A stretch of DNA of 64,000 bases. It comes from Streptomyces parvus. GTDB taxonomy: Bacteria > Actinomycetota > Actinomycetes > Streptomycetales > Streptomycetaceae. The translations under genes and the position numbers were made by a program. The stretch's first letter is position 1, and every line of letters starts with the position of its first letter. Below, in pieces: positions 56,700 through 64,000 of the stretch. The stretch spans positions 744,001-808,000 of the forward strand of contig NZ_BMRY01000002.1 in assembly GCF_014648875.1 (NCBI RefSeq). The letters are read 5' to 3'. Below the pieces are notes generated by a model. That model was not told the DNA's origin. It made no database searches and saw only the letters and a program-made list of their open reading frames with translations.

Positions 56700-57026
56700 A
56701 TGGGATACGCATACGGACTGCTCGCCGGTGCCATCGCGGCGGAGGTGGCCGGGACGACGGCCATGAAGTACAGCGAGGGCTTCACCCGGCTCTGGCCCTC
56801 GATCGGCACCGTGGTGGGCTACCTCATCGCCTTCACCCTCCTCGCGCAGACCCTCAAGACGCTCTCCGTCGGCACCGCGTACGCCATCTGGGCCGGCGTC
56901 GGCACCGCGGCCGTCGCCCTCATCGGGATTCTCTTCCTCGGCGAGTCCAGCAGTCTGGTCAAGATCGCGGGCATCGCCCTGATCGTCGCGGGGGTCGTCG
57001 TCCTCAATCTGGGAGGGGCCCACTGA
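56700..57026 (+). CDS. small multidrug resistance (SMR) efflux protein
   Basis: A 108-residue, four-helix SMR protein (EmrE/QacE/Sug type). The key Glu15 in AAEVAGTTAMK is present; LAQTLKTLSVGTAYAIWAGVGTA is the helix-3 signature; and the last helix is IAGIALIVAGVVVLNL. It exports cationic drugs or guanidinium-type compounds by proton exchange as a dimer. ATG 56700 matches the family start. Its TGA overlaps the TetR gene ATG by one base, so the pump is coupled to its probable repressor. Confidence 0.93.
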   Translation: MGYAYGLLAGAIAAEVAGTTAMKYSEGFTRLWPSIGTVVGYLIAFTLLAQTLKTLSVGTAYAIWAGVGTAAVALIGILFLGESSSLVKIAGIALIVAGVVVLNLGGAH

Positions 57027-57619
57027 TGGCCCGCCGGTACGACCCCGACCGGCGGACGCGGATCATCGACGCGGCGCTGACCGTGATCGCGGCCGACGGC
57101 ATAGCCGGGCTCAGCCATCGCACCGTGGCCGCCGAGGCCGACGTGCCGCTCGGCTCGACCACGTACCACTTCGCCTCGCTCGACGAACTCCTCGTCGCCG
57201 CCCTGCGCCGGTGCAACGAGAACTTCGTCCAGGCGCTGCGCTCCAGCGGGCTCTTCGCCGAGGAAGGGGATGCCGGGCCGGGTGAGGGGGATGCCGGGCA
57301 GGGCGCGGAGGGAGCCGGCCTCGCGGAGGAGCTGACCCGGTTGCTCGACCGGTGGTTCGCGGGCGAACGCGGGGCGATCGAGCTGGAGTACGAGCTGTAC
57401 CTCGCTGCCCTGCGCCGCCCCGCGCTGCGGCCCGTCGCCGCCGAGTGGACCGCGGAGGCCGTCGCGCTGCTGTCCCGGCGCACCGATCCGGAGACCGCGC
57501 GGGCCCTCGTCGCGCTGATGGACGGCGTCTGCCTCCAGGTCCTGCTGACCGGGGGCACGTTCGACGCGGCGTACACCCGGGTGATGCTGGAGCGGATCGT
57601 GGCGGGCGGCGACGCCTGA
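57026..57619 (+). CDS. TetR-family transcriptional regulator
   Basis: A 197-residue TetR regulator. N-terminal HTH: RRTRIIDAALTVIAADGIAGLSHRTVAAEADVPLGSTTYHFASLDELLVAAL. The ligand-binding C-terminal domain carries an acidic low-complexity insert (EEGDAGPGEGDAGQG). By position it should control the SMR pump gene and itself; the GTACG palindrome at 56664 is the candidate operator. Confidence 0.92.
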   Translation: MARRYDPDRRTRIIDAALTVIAADGIAGLSHRTVAAEADVPLGSTTYHFASLDELLVAALRRCNENFVQALRSSGLFAEEGDAGPGEGDAGQGAEGAGLAEELTRLLDRWFAGERGAIELEYELYLAALRRPALRPVAAEWTAEAVALLSRRTDPETARALVALMDGVCLQVLLTGGTFDAAYTRVMLERIVAGGDA

Positions 57620-57650
57620 CCGCGACGCGGCCCCCGTCGGCACGCTCCCG

Positions 57651-58529
57651 TCAGTCCGTCCCTCGGCGCACCGCCTCCAGTGCCTCCCGCACGCTCCCCC
57701 CGATGTCCGTGATCGGGTACAGCACCTCGTGGATCGTCCGCTCCCGGTCCACCACCAGCGTCAGCCGCTTGAGCCTGCTCACGCCCGCCGCCCGGAACGT
57801 CGGCAGTCGCAGCGCCGCCGTCAGGGCCAGGTCCGCGTCCGAGAGCAGCGGGAAGCGCAGCCGCTCCTTCTCCGCGAACGCGCGCTGCTCGTCCGGGCGC
57901 TGCACGGACACCCCGTGGACCGTCGCGCCCGCCGCGGTGAATTCGGCCAACTGGTCGCGGTACGCGCACGATTCGAGGGTGCAGCCGCTCGCCCCCGGGA
58001 TTCCCGCCCAGCCCGGCGGATAGGCGTCGCGGGTGGCGTAGGCGCTGGGGAAGCAGTACAGGACGGTGTACGGGGTGTCGGCGACCGGGTCGCGGAGCCG
58101 GCCGTCGTTCCCCGGCAGCAGCAGCTCCGGCAGCCGCGTCCCCTTGAGTGCCCGCACCCGGGCCGCCTCCTGCGAGGCCTCCGTCGTCGTCGCCATCGTC
58201 TCCCCTTCTCCCAGTACCCAGGTGTCGCCCCAGTCCTGGAGCGCGATCAGCACGGGCAGCAGGGCCCGGCCGCGCGGGGTGAGGCGGTACTCGTACCGGA
58301 CCGGGCGGTCCTGATACGGCTCCCGATGCAGTACGCCTGCGTCGACCAGCAGCCGCAGCCGCTCGGTCAGCACCTTGCGCGATACGCCCAACTCCCGCTG
58401 GAGCGCGTCGAAGCGGTGCACTCCGCGCGCGGTGTCCCGCACGATCAGCAGAGTCCACCAGTCGCCCACGACGTCGAGCGCCTGGGCGATCGAGCAGTCG
58501 GCGTCCGCCAGGCTGGTGCGCTGGGGCAT
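57651..58529 (-). CDS. HxlR-type winged-helix regulator fused to a BCP/PrxQ-like peroxiredoxin
   Basis: 292 residues in two domains. Residues 1-105 are an HxlR/MarR-like wHTH: CSIAQALDVVGDWWTLLIVRD with Cys12 at the conserved redox position, FDALQRELGVSRKVLTERLRLLVDAGVL, and the RYEYRLTPRGRALLPVL wing. After a short linker, residues ~115-292 are a peroxiredoxin: VLYCFPSAYA, then a 15-residue insert, then SGCTLESCAYRDQLAEF, with Cys183 as peroxidatic and Cys188 as resolving candidates as in BCP. It could be a self-contained peroxide or aldehyde sensor. GGGGAG stands just before an in-frame internal ATG at 58196 (Met112). Divergent from the MFS gene. Confidence 0.85.
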   Translation of the reverse strand: MPQRTSLADADCSIAQALDVVGDWWTLLIVRDTARGVHRFDALQRELGVSRKVLTERLRLLVDAGVLHREPYQDRPVRYEYRLTPRGRALLPVLIALQDWGDTWVLGEGETMATTTEASQEAARVRALKGTRLPELLLPGNDGRLRDPVADTPYTVLYCFPSAYATRDAYPPGWAGIPGASGCTLESCAYRDQLAEFTAAGATVHGVSVQRPDEQRAFAEKERLRFPLLSDADLALTAALRLPTFRAAGVSRLKRLTLVVDRERTIHEVLYPITDIGGSVREALEAVRRGTD

Positions 58530-58679
58530 GGTCGTCCTCCGGTTGTGGCCGCTGTCCGCCCCCACCCCGCCGGGGCCTTTCGGTTGACCCCGATGGAATC
58601 ATGCTGCCATAGTCCGTTCCCATAAGGAACTCACTGCGATGTGCAGGAGTCGCCAGGAGTCGTACGAAGGGGGCGGGGG

Positions 58680-59924
58680 ATGGGCATGGTGCGCGGAGTG
58701 CCGAGGACGGTACGGCTGCTGGCGCTCGGGGCGTTCCTCAACGCCGTCGTCAGCTTCACCTTCGTCTATCTCTTCGTGTACCTCGTCGGACCGCGCGGCC
58801 TGAGCGTCACCCAGGCCGGAGTGATCAGCGGCGTCGGCGGCATCGGCCTGGTCGCGGGGAACTTCACCGGCGGCTGGTTCGGCGACCGGTTCGGTCACCG
58901 CCGCGCCCTGCTGACCGGCGCCTGCGTGAGCGGCGCGGTGCTCGTCGTCCTGCCCGTCCTGCCGGTCGCCGCCCTGTACGCGGTGCTCCCCCTCGCCCAG
59001 TACGCGGCGGGCGTCGTCCGCGCCGCCAACGCCGCCCTCGTCGCGGTCTCCGTGCCCGAGGGCGGAAGCCGCCGCCAGAGCTTCGCCCTCTTCCGGTTCG
59101 CCGCCAACGGCGGCTTCGCCGTCGGCCCGCCGCTCGGCGCGCTGGTCGCCACCCGCTTCTCGTACGACTGGCTCTTCGTCGCCGACGGCCTCGGCACCCT
59201 GCTCTTCGCGCTCTACGCCGCCCGGATCCTGCCCGCCCGCGGCAGCGCCCACGCGGTTCCCGCCCACGACCCGGACGCCCCGGGCCTCTGGCGCGAACTG
59301 CGGGCCAGACCCGCCGTCCTGGTGCTGCTCGCCGCGATCGTGGTCGTCGACACCGTCTACCGGCAGCAGTACTCGACCCTGCCGGTCTTCCTCGCCGACC
59401 ACGGGCACACCACCCAGCTCTACGGCTGGCTGCTCGCCGTCAACGGCGGCGTCATCCTCTGCCTCGAACTGCCCGCCGCCCACGCCCTGCGCCGCCGCAC
59501 CCCGCTCGGCCTCGTCGGCGCCGGACTCCTGCTCGTCGGGCTCGGCTACGCCGTCCTGATCCCCGGCGCGGGCGCGCTCTTCGCCGTCACCATGATGTTC
59601 TCCCTGACCCTCGGCGAGATCCTCTACAAGACCCCCGCCACCGCCTACGTCGCCGACCAGGCGCCGGGCCACGCCCAGGGCCGCTTCCAGAGCCTGTACG
59701 CCGGTGCGTCGATCAGCGGGCAGGTGCTCGCCCCGCCGCTCGGGGCCGCCCTGTACGCGGCGGCCCCCGGGCTGCTCTGGCCGGTCTGCGCCCTGCTCGC
59801 GGCGGCGGCCGGGGTGGCGGTGCTGGCGGCGCGGCGGCTGCCCGGACCGGGGGAGCGGGCACCGGTGGTGGGAATGGGGCCGCACGCTGAGACCGGTTCG
59901 CCCGAGCGGGCCCCGGCCGGTTAG
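58680..59924 (+). CDS. MFS transporter
   Basis: A 414-residue, 12-helix MFS permease. Motif A is [15 protein letters not shown] between helices 2 and 3. The middle loop ([21 protein letters not shown]) divides the halves. Related to MFS of the DHA1/YajR-like exporter group; substrate unknown. ATG 58680 is preferred to ATG 58686 only slightly. It is divergent from the HxlR-peroxiredoxin gene, so the fused regulator may control it. dapD begins 10 bp downstream. Confidence 0.88.
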   Translation: MGMVRGVPRTVRLLALGAFLNAVVSFTFVYLFVYLVGPRGLSVTQAGVISGVGGIGLVAGNFTGGWFGDRFGHRRALLTGACVSGAVLVVLPVLPVAALYAVLPLAQYAAGVVRAANAALVAVSVPEGGSRRQSFALFRFAANGGFAVGPPLGALVATRFSYDWLFVADGLGTLLFALYAARILPARGSAHAVPAHDPDAPGLWRELRARPAVLVLLAAIVVVDTVYRQQYSTLPVFLADHGHTTQLYGWLLAVNGGVILCLELPAAHALRRRTPLGLVGAGLLLVGLGYAVLIPGAGALFAVTMMFSLTLGEILYKTPATAYVADQAPGHAQGRFQSLYAGASISGQVLAPPLGAALYAAAPGLLWPVCALLAAAAGVAVLAARRLPGPGERAPVVGMGPHAETGSPERAPAG

Positions 59925-59934
59925 GTTGCTGTTC

Positions 59935-60933
59935 ATGACCGACACGACTTCCCAGGGTTCTGCCCGTACCACCGGCGCCGTCGCCGCCGGCCTCGCCACC
60001 GTCGCCGGTGACGGCACCGTCCTCGACACCTGGTTCCCCGCCCCCGAGCTGACCTCCGACCCCGGCCCGGCCGGTACGACGCGGCTCTCTCCGGACGAGG
60101 CCGTGAACCGGCTCGGTGAGGGCGCCGCCAAGGCGATCGGCGTGGACGCCCGGCGCGGCGTCGAGATCGTCGCCGTGTCCACGGTCATCTCCTCGCTCGA
60201 CGACAAGCCGCTCGACGCGCACGACGCCTACCTGCGCCTGCACCTGCTCTCGCACCGGCTCGTCCAGCCGCACGGCCAGAACCTCGACGGCCTCTTCGGG
60301 CTGCTCGCCAACGTCGCCTGGACCTCGCTCGGCCCGGTCGCCGTCGACGACCTGGAGCGCGTGCGGCTCAACGCCCGTGCCGAGGGCCTGCACCTCCAGG
60401 TCACCTCGGTCGACAAGTTCCCGCGCATGACGGACTACGTCGCCCCCCAGGGCGTCCGCATCGCCGACGCCGACCGCGTCCGGCTCGGCGCGCACCTCGC
60501 CGCCGGGACCACCGTCATGCACGAGGGCTTCGTCAACTTCAACGCGGGCACGCTCGGCACCTCCATGGTCGAGGGCCGGATCTCCGCGGGCGTCGTCATC
60601 GGCGACGGCTCCGACATCGGCGGCGGCGCCTCCACCATGGGCACGCTCTCCGGCGGCGGCAAGGAGCGCATCATCATCGGTGAGCGCTGCCTGGTCGGTG
60701 CGGAGGCGGGCGTCGGCATCGCGCTGGGCGACGAGTGCGTCGTCGAGGCCGGCCTGTACGTCACCGCCGGTACGCGCGTCACGCTGCCGGACGGTCAGGT
60801 CGTCAAGGCCCGTGAGCTGTCCGGCGCCTCGAACATCCTCTTCCGCCGCAACTCGGTCACCGGCACCGTCGAGGCCCGCCCGAACAACGCGGTCTGGGGC
60901 GGCCTGAACGAGGTCCTGCACGCCCACAACTGA
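59935..60933 (+). CDS. dapD: 2,3,4,5-tetrahydropyridine-2,6-dicarboxylate N-succinyltransferase
   Basis: A 332-residue actinobacterial-type DapD of the succinylase lysine/DAP pathway. The C-terminal left-handed beta-helix of hexapeptide repeats is clear ([59 protein letters not shown]), followed by the C-terminal cap with [15 protein letters not shown]. It succinylates tetrahydrodipicolinate using succinyl-CoA. ATG 59935 follows TAGGTT by only eight bases, so a leaderless start is possible. Convergent with a dapA-like gene 14 bp away. Confidence 0.95.
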   Translation: MTDTTSQGSARTTGAVAAGLATVAGDGTVLDTWFPAPELTSDPGPAGTTRLSPDEAVNRLGEGAAKAIGVDARRGVEIVAVSTVISSLDDKPLDAHDAYLRLHLLSHRLVQPHGQNLDGLFGLLANVAWTSLGPVAVDDLERVRLNARAEGLHLQVTSVDKFPRMTDYVAPQGVRIADADRVRLGAHLAAGTTVMHEGFVNFNAGTLGTSMVEGRISAGVVIGDGSDIGGGASTMGTLSGGGKERIIIGERCLVGAEAGVGIALGDECVVEAGLYVTAGTRVTLPDGQVVKARELSGASNILFRRNSVTGTVEARPNNAVWGGLNEVLHAHN

Positions 60934-60947
60934 CCCGCTTGCCTTTT

Positions 60948-61829
60948 TCAGGCCGCGAGGAGTCCCTCGTACGCCTTCCGCAGCCCGTCGGCCGCCTCGC
61001 GCCCGGCGGGCTGCAGCGGTTCCCGGACCGGACCGGCGTCCAGCAGGGCCTTGGCCGTGACGGTTCCGGGCAGCCCGTTCGCCATCATCAGCTCGACGAG
61101 CCGGGCCGTCAGCCCGTTCAGCCGGGCCGCCTCGTCGGTGCGGCCCGCGTCGAAGGCGTCCAGCGGCGCCCGCACCTGGCGCGGGGCCACGTTCGCGACC
61201 GTACTGACATAGCCCGCGCCGCCCACCGCGTACAGCGGAAGGTTCAGCTCCTCGCTGCCCGAGTAGTACGCCAGCGAGGTGCGGGCCAGCACCTTCGTCG
61301 CGCCGAGCAGGTCGTAGGAGCAGTCCTTCACCGCCACCACCCTCGGGTGCTCCGCCAGCCGCAGCAGGGTCTCCGGCTCGATCCGGACGCCGGTGCGGCC
61401 GGGGATGTCGTACAGCATCAGCGGCAGACCCGTGGACTCGGCCACCCGCAGGAAGTATGCCTCGACGGCGGACTGCTGCGGGCGGCTGTAGTAAGGGCTC
61501 ACCACCAGCAGCCCGTCCGCGCCCGCGTCCTCGGCCTCCCGGGCCAGGCGCAGGGTGGTCGCGGTGTCGGGGCCCCCGACGCCGGAGAGCAGCGGCACCC
61601 CGTCGCCGACCTCCGCCCGGACGGCCCGCAGCAGGGCGGCCTTCTCGGCGCCGGTCGTGGTGGGTGACTCGCCCGTGGTGCCGCTGAGGACGATCCCGTC
61701 GCAGCCCTCGGCCACCAGGCGCGCGGCGTGCGTACGGGCGGCGTCCGGGTCCAGGGCGCCGGTGGCGGTGAAGGGCGTGATCATGGCGCAGAGCGTGCGG
61801 CCGAAGGGACGCGGTGCGGTGGTGGTCAT
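60948..61829 (-). CDS. dapA: 4-hydroxy-tetrahydrodipicolinate synthase (dihydrodipicolinate synthase family)
   Basis: A 293-residue class-I-aldolase TIM barrel. GTTGESPT gives Thr51-Thr52; YDIPGRTGV contains Tyr140; Schiff-base Lys168 is in VVAVKDCSYD, and GSEELNLPLYAVGG completes the site. These support true DapA rather than N-acetylneuraminate lyase. It condenses pyruvate with aspartate semialdehyde. Streptomyces usually have more than one dapA, so this may be a secondary copy. ATG 61829; convergent with dapD. Confidence 0.92.
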   Translation of the reverse strand: MTTTAPRPFGRTLCAMITPFTATGALDPDAARTHAARLVAEGCDGIVLSGTTGESPTTTGAEKAALLRAVRAEVGDGVPLLSGVGGPDTATTLRLAREAEDAGADGLLVVSPYYSRPQQSAVEAYFLRVAESTGLPLMLYDIPGRTGVRIEPETLLRLAEHPRVVAVKDCSYDLLGATKVLARTSLAYYSGSEELNLPLYAVGGAGYVSTVANVAPRQVRAPLDAFDAGRTDEAARLNGLTARLVELMMANGLPGTVTAKALLDAGPVREPLQPAGREAADGLRKAYEGLLAA

Positions 61830-61978
61830 GAGGGAAGTCTCGGCGTCCGGAACCGTAAAGGTCCACTTAGATCTCCTTGTGGTGAACGGCAAGAGATGCT
61901 GAAGGGTGCGGCGACCGCTGCCGTTCCTCTGGCAAGATCGAACGCGCGGACGACCGGCCGCGGCGAGGGGTGGGCGAC

Positions 61979-62638
61979 ATGAACGAGCGCGTACGGGTAC
62001 GGAGACGGGTCCGGGTGGCCCTGCTGTCGGCCACACTGACGGCACTGACCGGCTGCTCCGGGTTCCTCGTCCCGGCCGGCGAGGGCGAACGGCCGGACCC
62101 CGCCCCGTCCGCCTCCGCACCCCGTGCCGAGACGCTCCCCCCGACCCCCGCACCCGGCGCGGACGCCCCCGCCCAGGGAGCACCGGCGCAGACCGGCCCG
62201 ACCGCCGCCCCGCCCGGGACCTGCCCGTCCTCCGGGGTCGTCGTGGACATGGGCCCGGTGGAGACCGGAATGATGCACCGGGCCGTCGTGCTCACCCTCA
62301 CCAACTGCGGCCGCAAGCCCTACGCCGTCGACGGCTATCCCTGGGTCCAGGCCCTCGGCGAGGACGGCAACCCGCTCCCCGTGAAGGTCAACGAGGACGG
62401 CTCGTACTTCGGCAACGACCCCGGCCCGAAGAAGCTCCTGCTCGACCCCGGCCTCACCGTGAAGTCGATCCTCGCCTGGGTCTCCACACCCGAGGGCGGC
62501 GACCTCATCGAGGGCGACGCCCTGGCGATCTCGGCCGCCCCCGGCCTTCCGGTGCGGGTCTTCCCGCTGGAGGGGCACGACATCCGGCTGATGGACGAAC
62601 TCAACACGACGGCCTGGCGCACCGAACTCAGCGGCTGA
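61979..62638 (+). CDS. DUF4232-type lipoprotein
   Basis: A 219-residue exported lipoprotein. Basic start, hydrophobic ALLSATLTALTGC with lipobox LTGC (Cys ~27), a ~60-residue Pro/Ala-rich spacer, and then a beta-sandwich-like DUF4232 domain: CPSSGVVVDMGPVETGMMHRAVVLTLTNCGRKPYAVDGYPWVQAL...LDPGLTVKSILAWV. Two Cys in the domain can form a disulfide. Function unknown. Start ATG 61979 (GTG 61970 is possible). The last 11 bases overlap the convergent metallophosphoesterase gene. Confidence 0.85.
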   Translation: MNERVRVRRRVRVALLSATLTALTGCSGFLVPAGEGERPDPAPSASAPRAETLPPTPAPGADAPAQGAPAQTGPTAAPPGTCPSSGVVVDMGPVETGMMHRAVVLTLTNCGRKPYAVDGYPWVQALGEDGNPLPVKVNEDGSYFGNDPGPKKLLLDPGLTVKSILAWVSTPEGGDLIEGDALAISAAPGLPVRVFPLEGHDIRLMDELNTTAWRTELSG

Positions 62639-63413
62639 CACCGGGGGCGGACGTGGGGACGGTGTGGGTGACCCAGGCCGCCCCCGCCGGAGCCCCGGGC
62701 AGCACGTGCAGCAGGAACGCCGGGGGCTCGTCCGGATAGCCGGGCAGGCCCTCCCGCAGCACCAGTCCGCTCTGCCGGTACGTGCTCGGCGCGACGGCCA
62801 CCGTGCTGCCCGCGAAGGGCGCCGTCACCGGGCGGTGCACATGGCCCGCCAGCACCCGGACGACCCGGGGATGCGCGGCGACCACCTCGGCCGGCTCCGG
62901 GCCGTCCGCCAGACCCATCGCGTCCAGGAACGGGATGCCGACCGGAACCGGCGGGTGGTGCAGGCAGACGAGCGCCGGTACGCCGGCGCGCCGGGCGAGG
63001 GTCCGGTCCAGCCGGGCCAACTGCCCGGAACCCAGGCGCCCGCCCGGCGAACCGGAGACCCGCGAGTCCAGGACCACGACCGTGAACGCCGGGTGCTCGA
63101 CCACGTACGACGTCAGCGTCCCTCCGCCCAGGAACCGCGTCCCGCCGAACCCGCCCACGAGCTCCTCGGGTGTGTCGTGATTGCCCGTCACCAGATGCAG
63201 GGGCAGCGGGAACGCGTCGATCTCCGCGCGCAGCGCCGCGTACTCACCGGGCTCCCCACGCTCCGTGAGATCACCGGTGATCACAGCACAGTCCGGGAGC
63301 GGGTCCAGGGCCAGCACCCGGTCGAGGGCGGCCCGCAACCCCGCCGCGGGGGCCGCCGCAGCGGGGCCGGTGGTGATGTGCGGGTCGCTCAAGTGCGCCA
63401 CGGAGAGGGTCAT
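62628..63413 (-). CDS. calcineurin-like metallophosphoesterase
   Basis: A 261-residue phosphodiesterase of the cyclic-nucleotide PDE (CpdA/GpdQ) group. All metal motifs are present: LSDPHI (DxH), VITGDLTE (GDxx), VTGNHD (GNHD), LVCLHHPPVP, and VLAGHVHRPV (GHxH). ATG 63413. Substrate could be cAMP or a glycerophosphodiester. Divergent from the SoxR-box gene; converges with the lipoprotein. Confidence 0.93.
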   Translation of the reverse strand: MTLSVAHLSDPHITTGPAAAAPAAGLRAALDRVLALDPLPDCAVITGDLTERGEPGEYAALRAEIDAFPLPLHLVTGNHDTPEELVGGFGGTRFLGGGTLTSYVVEHPAFTVVVLDSRVSGSPGGRLGSGQLARLDRTLARRAGVPALVCLHHPPVPVGIPFLDAMGLADGPEPAEVVAAHPRVVRVLAGHVHRPVTAPFAGSTVAVAPSTYRQSGLVLREGLPGYPDEPPAFLLHVLPGAPAGAAWVTHTVPTSAPGVSR

Positions 63414-63502
63414 GCCCGCACCCTTCCCCGGCGCCGGAGGACCGCACCCGCACCACTCACGCCCTGGGCGAACGGAGTCCGGCCGCACCCGGCGGAACCG
63501 CC

Positions 63503-63525
63503 TTGACCTCAACCGGGCTTGAGGT
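63503..63525 (+). promoter_or_regulatory. SoxR-type operator and -35 of the downstream gene
   Basis: ACCTCAA-CCGGGC-TTGAGGT (63506-63525) is a perfect 7-bp inverted repeat with a 6-bp spacer, the layout of SoxR boxes (CCTCAAN6TTGAGG core). It overlaps a consensus -35, TTGACC (63503-63508), and lies 54 bp before the start codon, the geometry of MerR-family activators on stretched promoters. No SoxR gene is in the window. Confidence 0.8.
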
Positions 63526-63579
63526 GTGAACGTGGTGGTCATGCGCACCGAACAGTGCGCGGGAGAGGGGAACACCGTC

Positions 63580-64000
63580 ATGACCACGCACTTCACCGAC
63601 CGCCCCGACCCGGCCCGCACCGATGCCGGGATCGCCAAGGCCAGCACCTGGAACGTCGGGACACCGCAGCGGCAGCAGGAGGCCGCCGACGCGATCCGGA
63701 AGGTGTGGGGGAGCCGGGAATGGCCGCATCCCGGGCTGCTCTCCTACAGCGTCTACGCCGGGGAGGACGGTGCGACCCTGCTGCACTACTCCCAGTGGAC
63801 CGGCGAACAGGCCTACCAGGACTTCGTACGGGAGGGGCGCGACGCCCGCAACGCCGAGATCGACGCGGCCGTTCCCGGCATCGAACGCCTCGGGCTGCAC
63901 ACGTACGAGCTGTACCGCTCCGGGCCGCGGGCCGAGGGTGACACCCGGGAGACCGGCTGCGTCGTCATCGTCGACGTCGAGTTCGACGGACCCGACGCGG
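63580..64000 (+). CDS. antibiotic-biosynthesis-monooxygenase (ABM)-domain protein, partial
   Basis: At least 140 residues, continuing past the window. The first domain is a dimeric ferredoxin-like ABM fold: ASTWNVGTPQRQQEAADAIRKVWGSREWPHPGLLSYSVYAGEDGATLLHYSQWTGEQAYQDFV. A second module seems to begin at CVVIVDVEFDGPDA. ABM proteins oxidise aromatic or quinone-like compounds without cofactor or act as heme/quinone-handling proteins. ATG 63580 follows GAGAGGGG; ATG 63541 is an alternative. Transcribed from the SoxR-box promoter, which suggests induction by redox-active metabolites. In S. coelicolor I recall one SoxR target being such a gene at the equivalent place. Confidence 0.85.
   Translation, partial: MTTHFTDRPDPARTDAGIAKASTWNVGTPQRQQEAADAIRKVWGSREWPHPGLLSYSVYAGEDGATLLHYSQWTGEQAYQDFVREGRDARNAEIDAAVPGIERLGLHTYELYRSGPRAEGDTRETGCVVIVDVEFDGPDA

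Overview
This window is high-GC actinobacterial chromosome, almost certainly Streptomyces. GC is very high, GTG starts and ATGA/GTGA overlaps are common, and it carries whiA, RbpA, OpcA-dependent G6PDH, mycothiol-dependent enzymes, mycobacterial-type DapD and a sufR-B-D-C-S-U cluster. The gene order matches the conserved Streptomyces core region from uvrB through whiA, gap-pgk-tpi, the pentose-phosphate genes and the suf operon to dapD. I saw no tRNA, rRNA, IS element, prophage, CRISPR array or attachment site. Sixty-two genes are called; the last runs off the right edge.

Layout. 0-7.7 kb: a uridine-kinase-like gene convergent with a pseudouridine-catabolism pair (psuG-psuK), then a cupin, an MFS exporter, a small conserved protein, O6-alkylguanine repair (ogt), a secreted glycerophosphodiesterase and an MHYT membrane sensor. 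7.7-14.1 kb: uvrB, then a Ter-type cluster made of TerD, a TerD/proline-rich/ATPase-like fusion, and a TerC membrane protein. A probable yybP-ykoY (Mn2+) riboswitch precedes terC and its lower strand can also pair with the terC Shine-Dalgarno sequence. 14.2-22.5 kb: an MBL hydrolase and mycothiol-dependent isomerase divergent from uvrA, a Tat Rieske protein, and a DNA-binding protein divergent from a secreted AvrRpt2-like cysteine protease and its membrane-anchored neighbour.

22.5-31.9 kb: the uvrC-rapZ-yvcK-whiA operon with translational overlaps, then gap / pgk-tpi-secG and an RbpA-family gene. 32-42.8 kb: pgi and two bacterial PH-domain membrane proteins on the plus strand, then the minus-strand tkt-tal-zwf-opcA-pgl operon (pentose-phosphate pathway). 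43-48.6 kb: heme O synthase, an amidohydrolase, heme A synthase and a two-gene ABC exporter. 48.7-55.4 kb: the complete suf Fe-S assembly operon (sufR, sufB, sufD, Rieske ferredoxin, sufC, sufS, sufU, DUF59 gene), closed by a hairpin plus T-run terminator. 55.4-64 kb: a glycine-rich membrane protein, an SMR efflux gene with a TetR gene, an HxlR-peroxiredoxin fusion, an MFS gene, dapD convergent with dapA, a lipoprotein, a metallophosphoesterase, and a monooxygenase-like gene behind a perfect SoxR-type operator.

Functionally the window is mostly housekeeping: nucleotide excision repair (uvrB, uvrA, uvrC), central carbon flux, Fe-S assembly and heme A synthesis, with stress-response genes between them. 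The most interesting signals are regulatory (the terC riboswitch, the SoxR box, candidate suf and protease-locus operators) and architectural (TerD-ATPase-like fusion, HxlR-peroxiredoxin fusion with an internal ribosome site, low-complexity additions in all three Uvr proteins).
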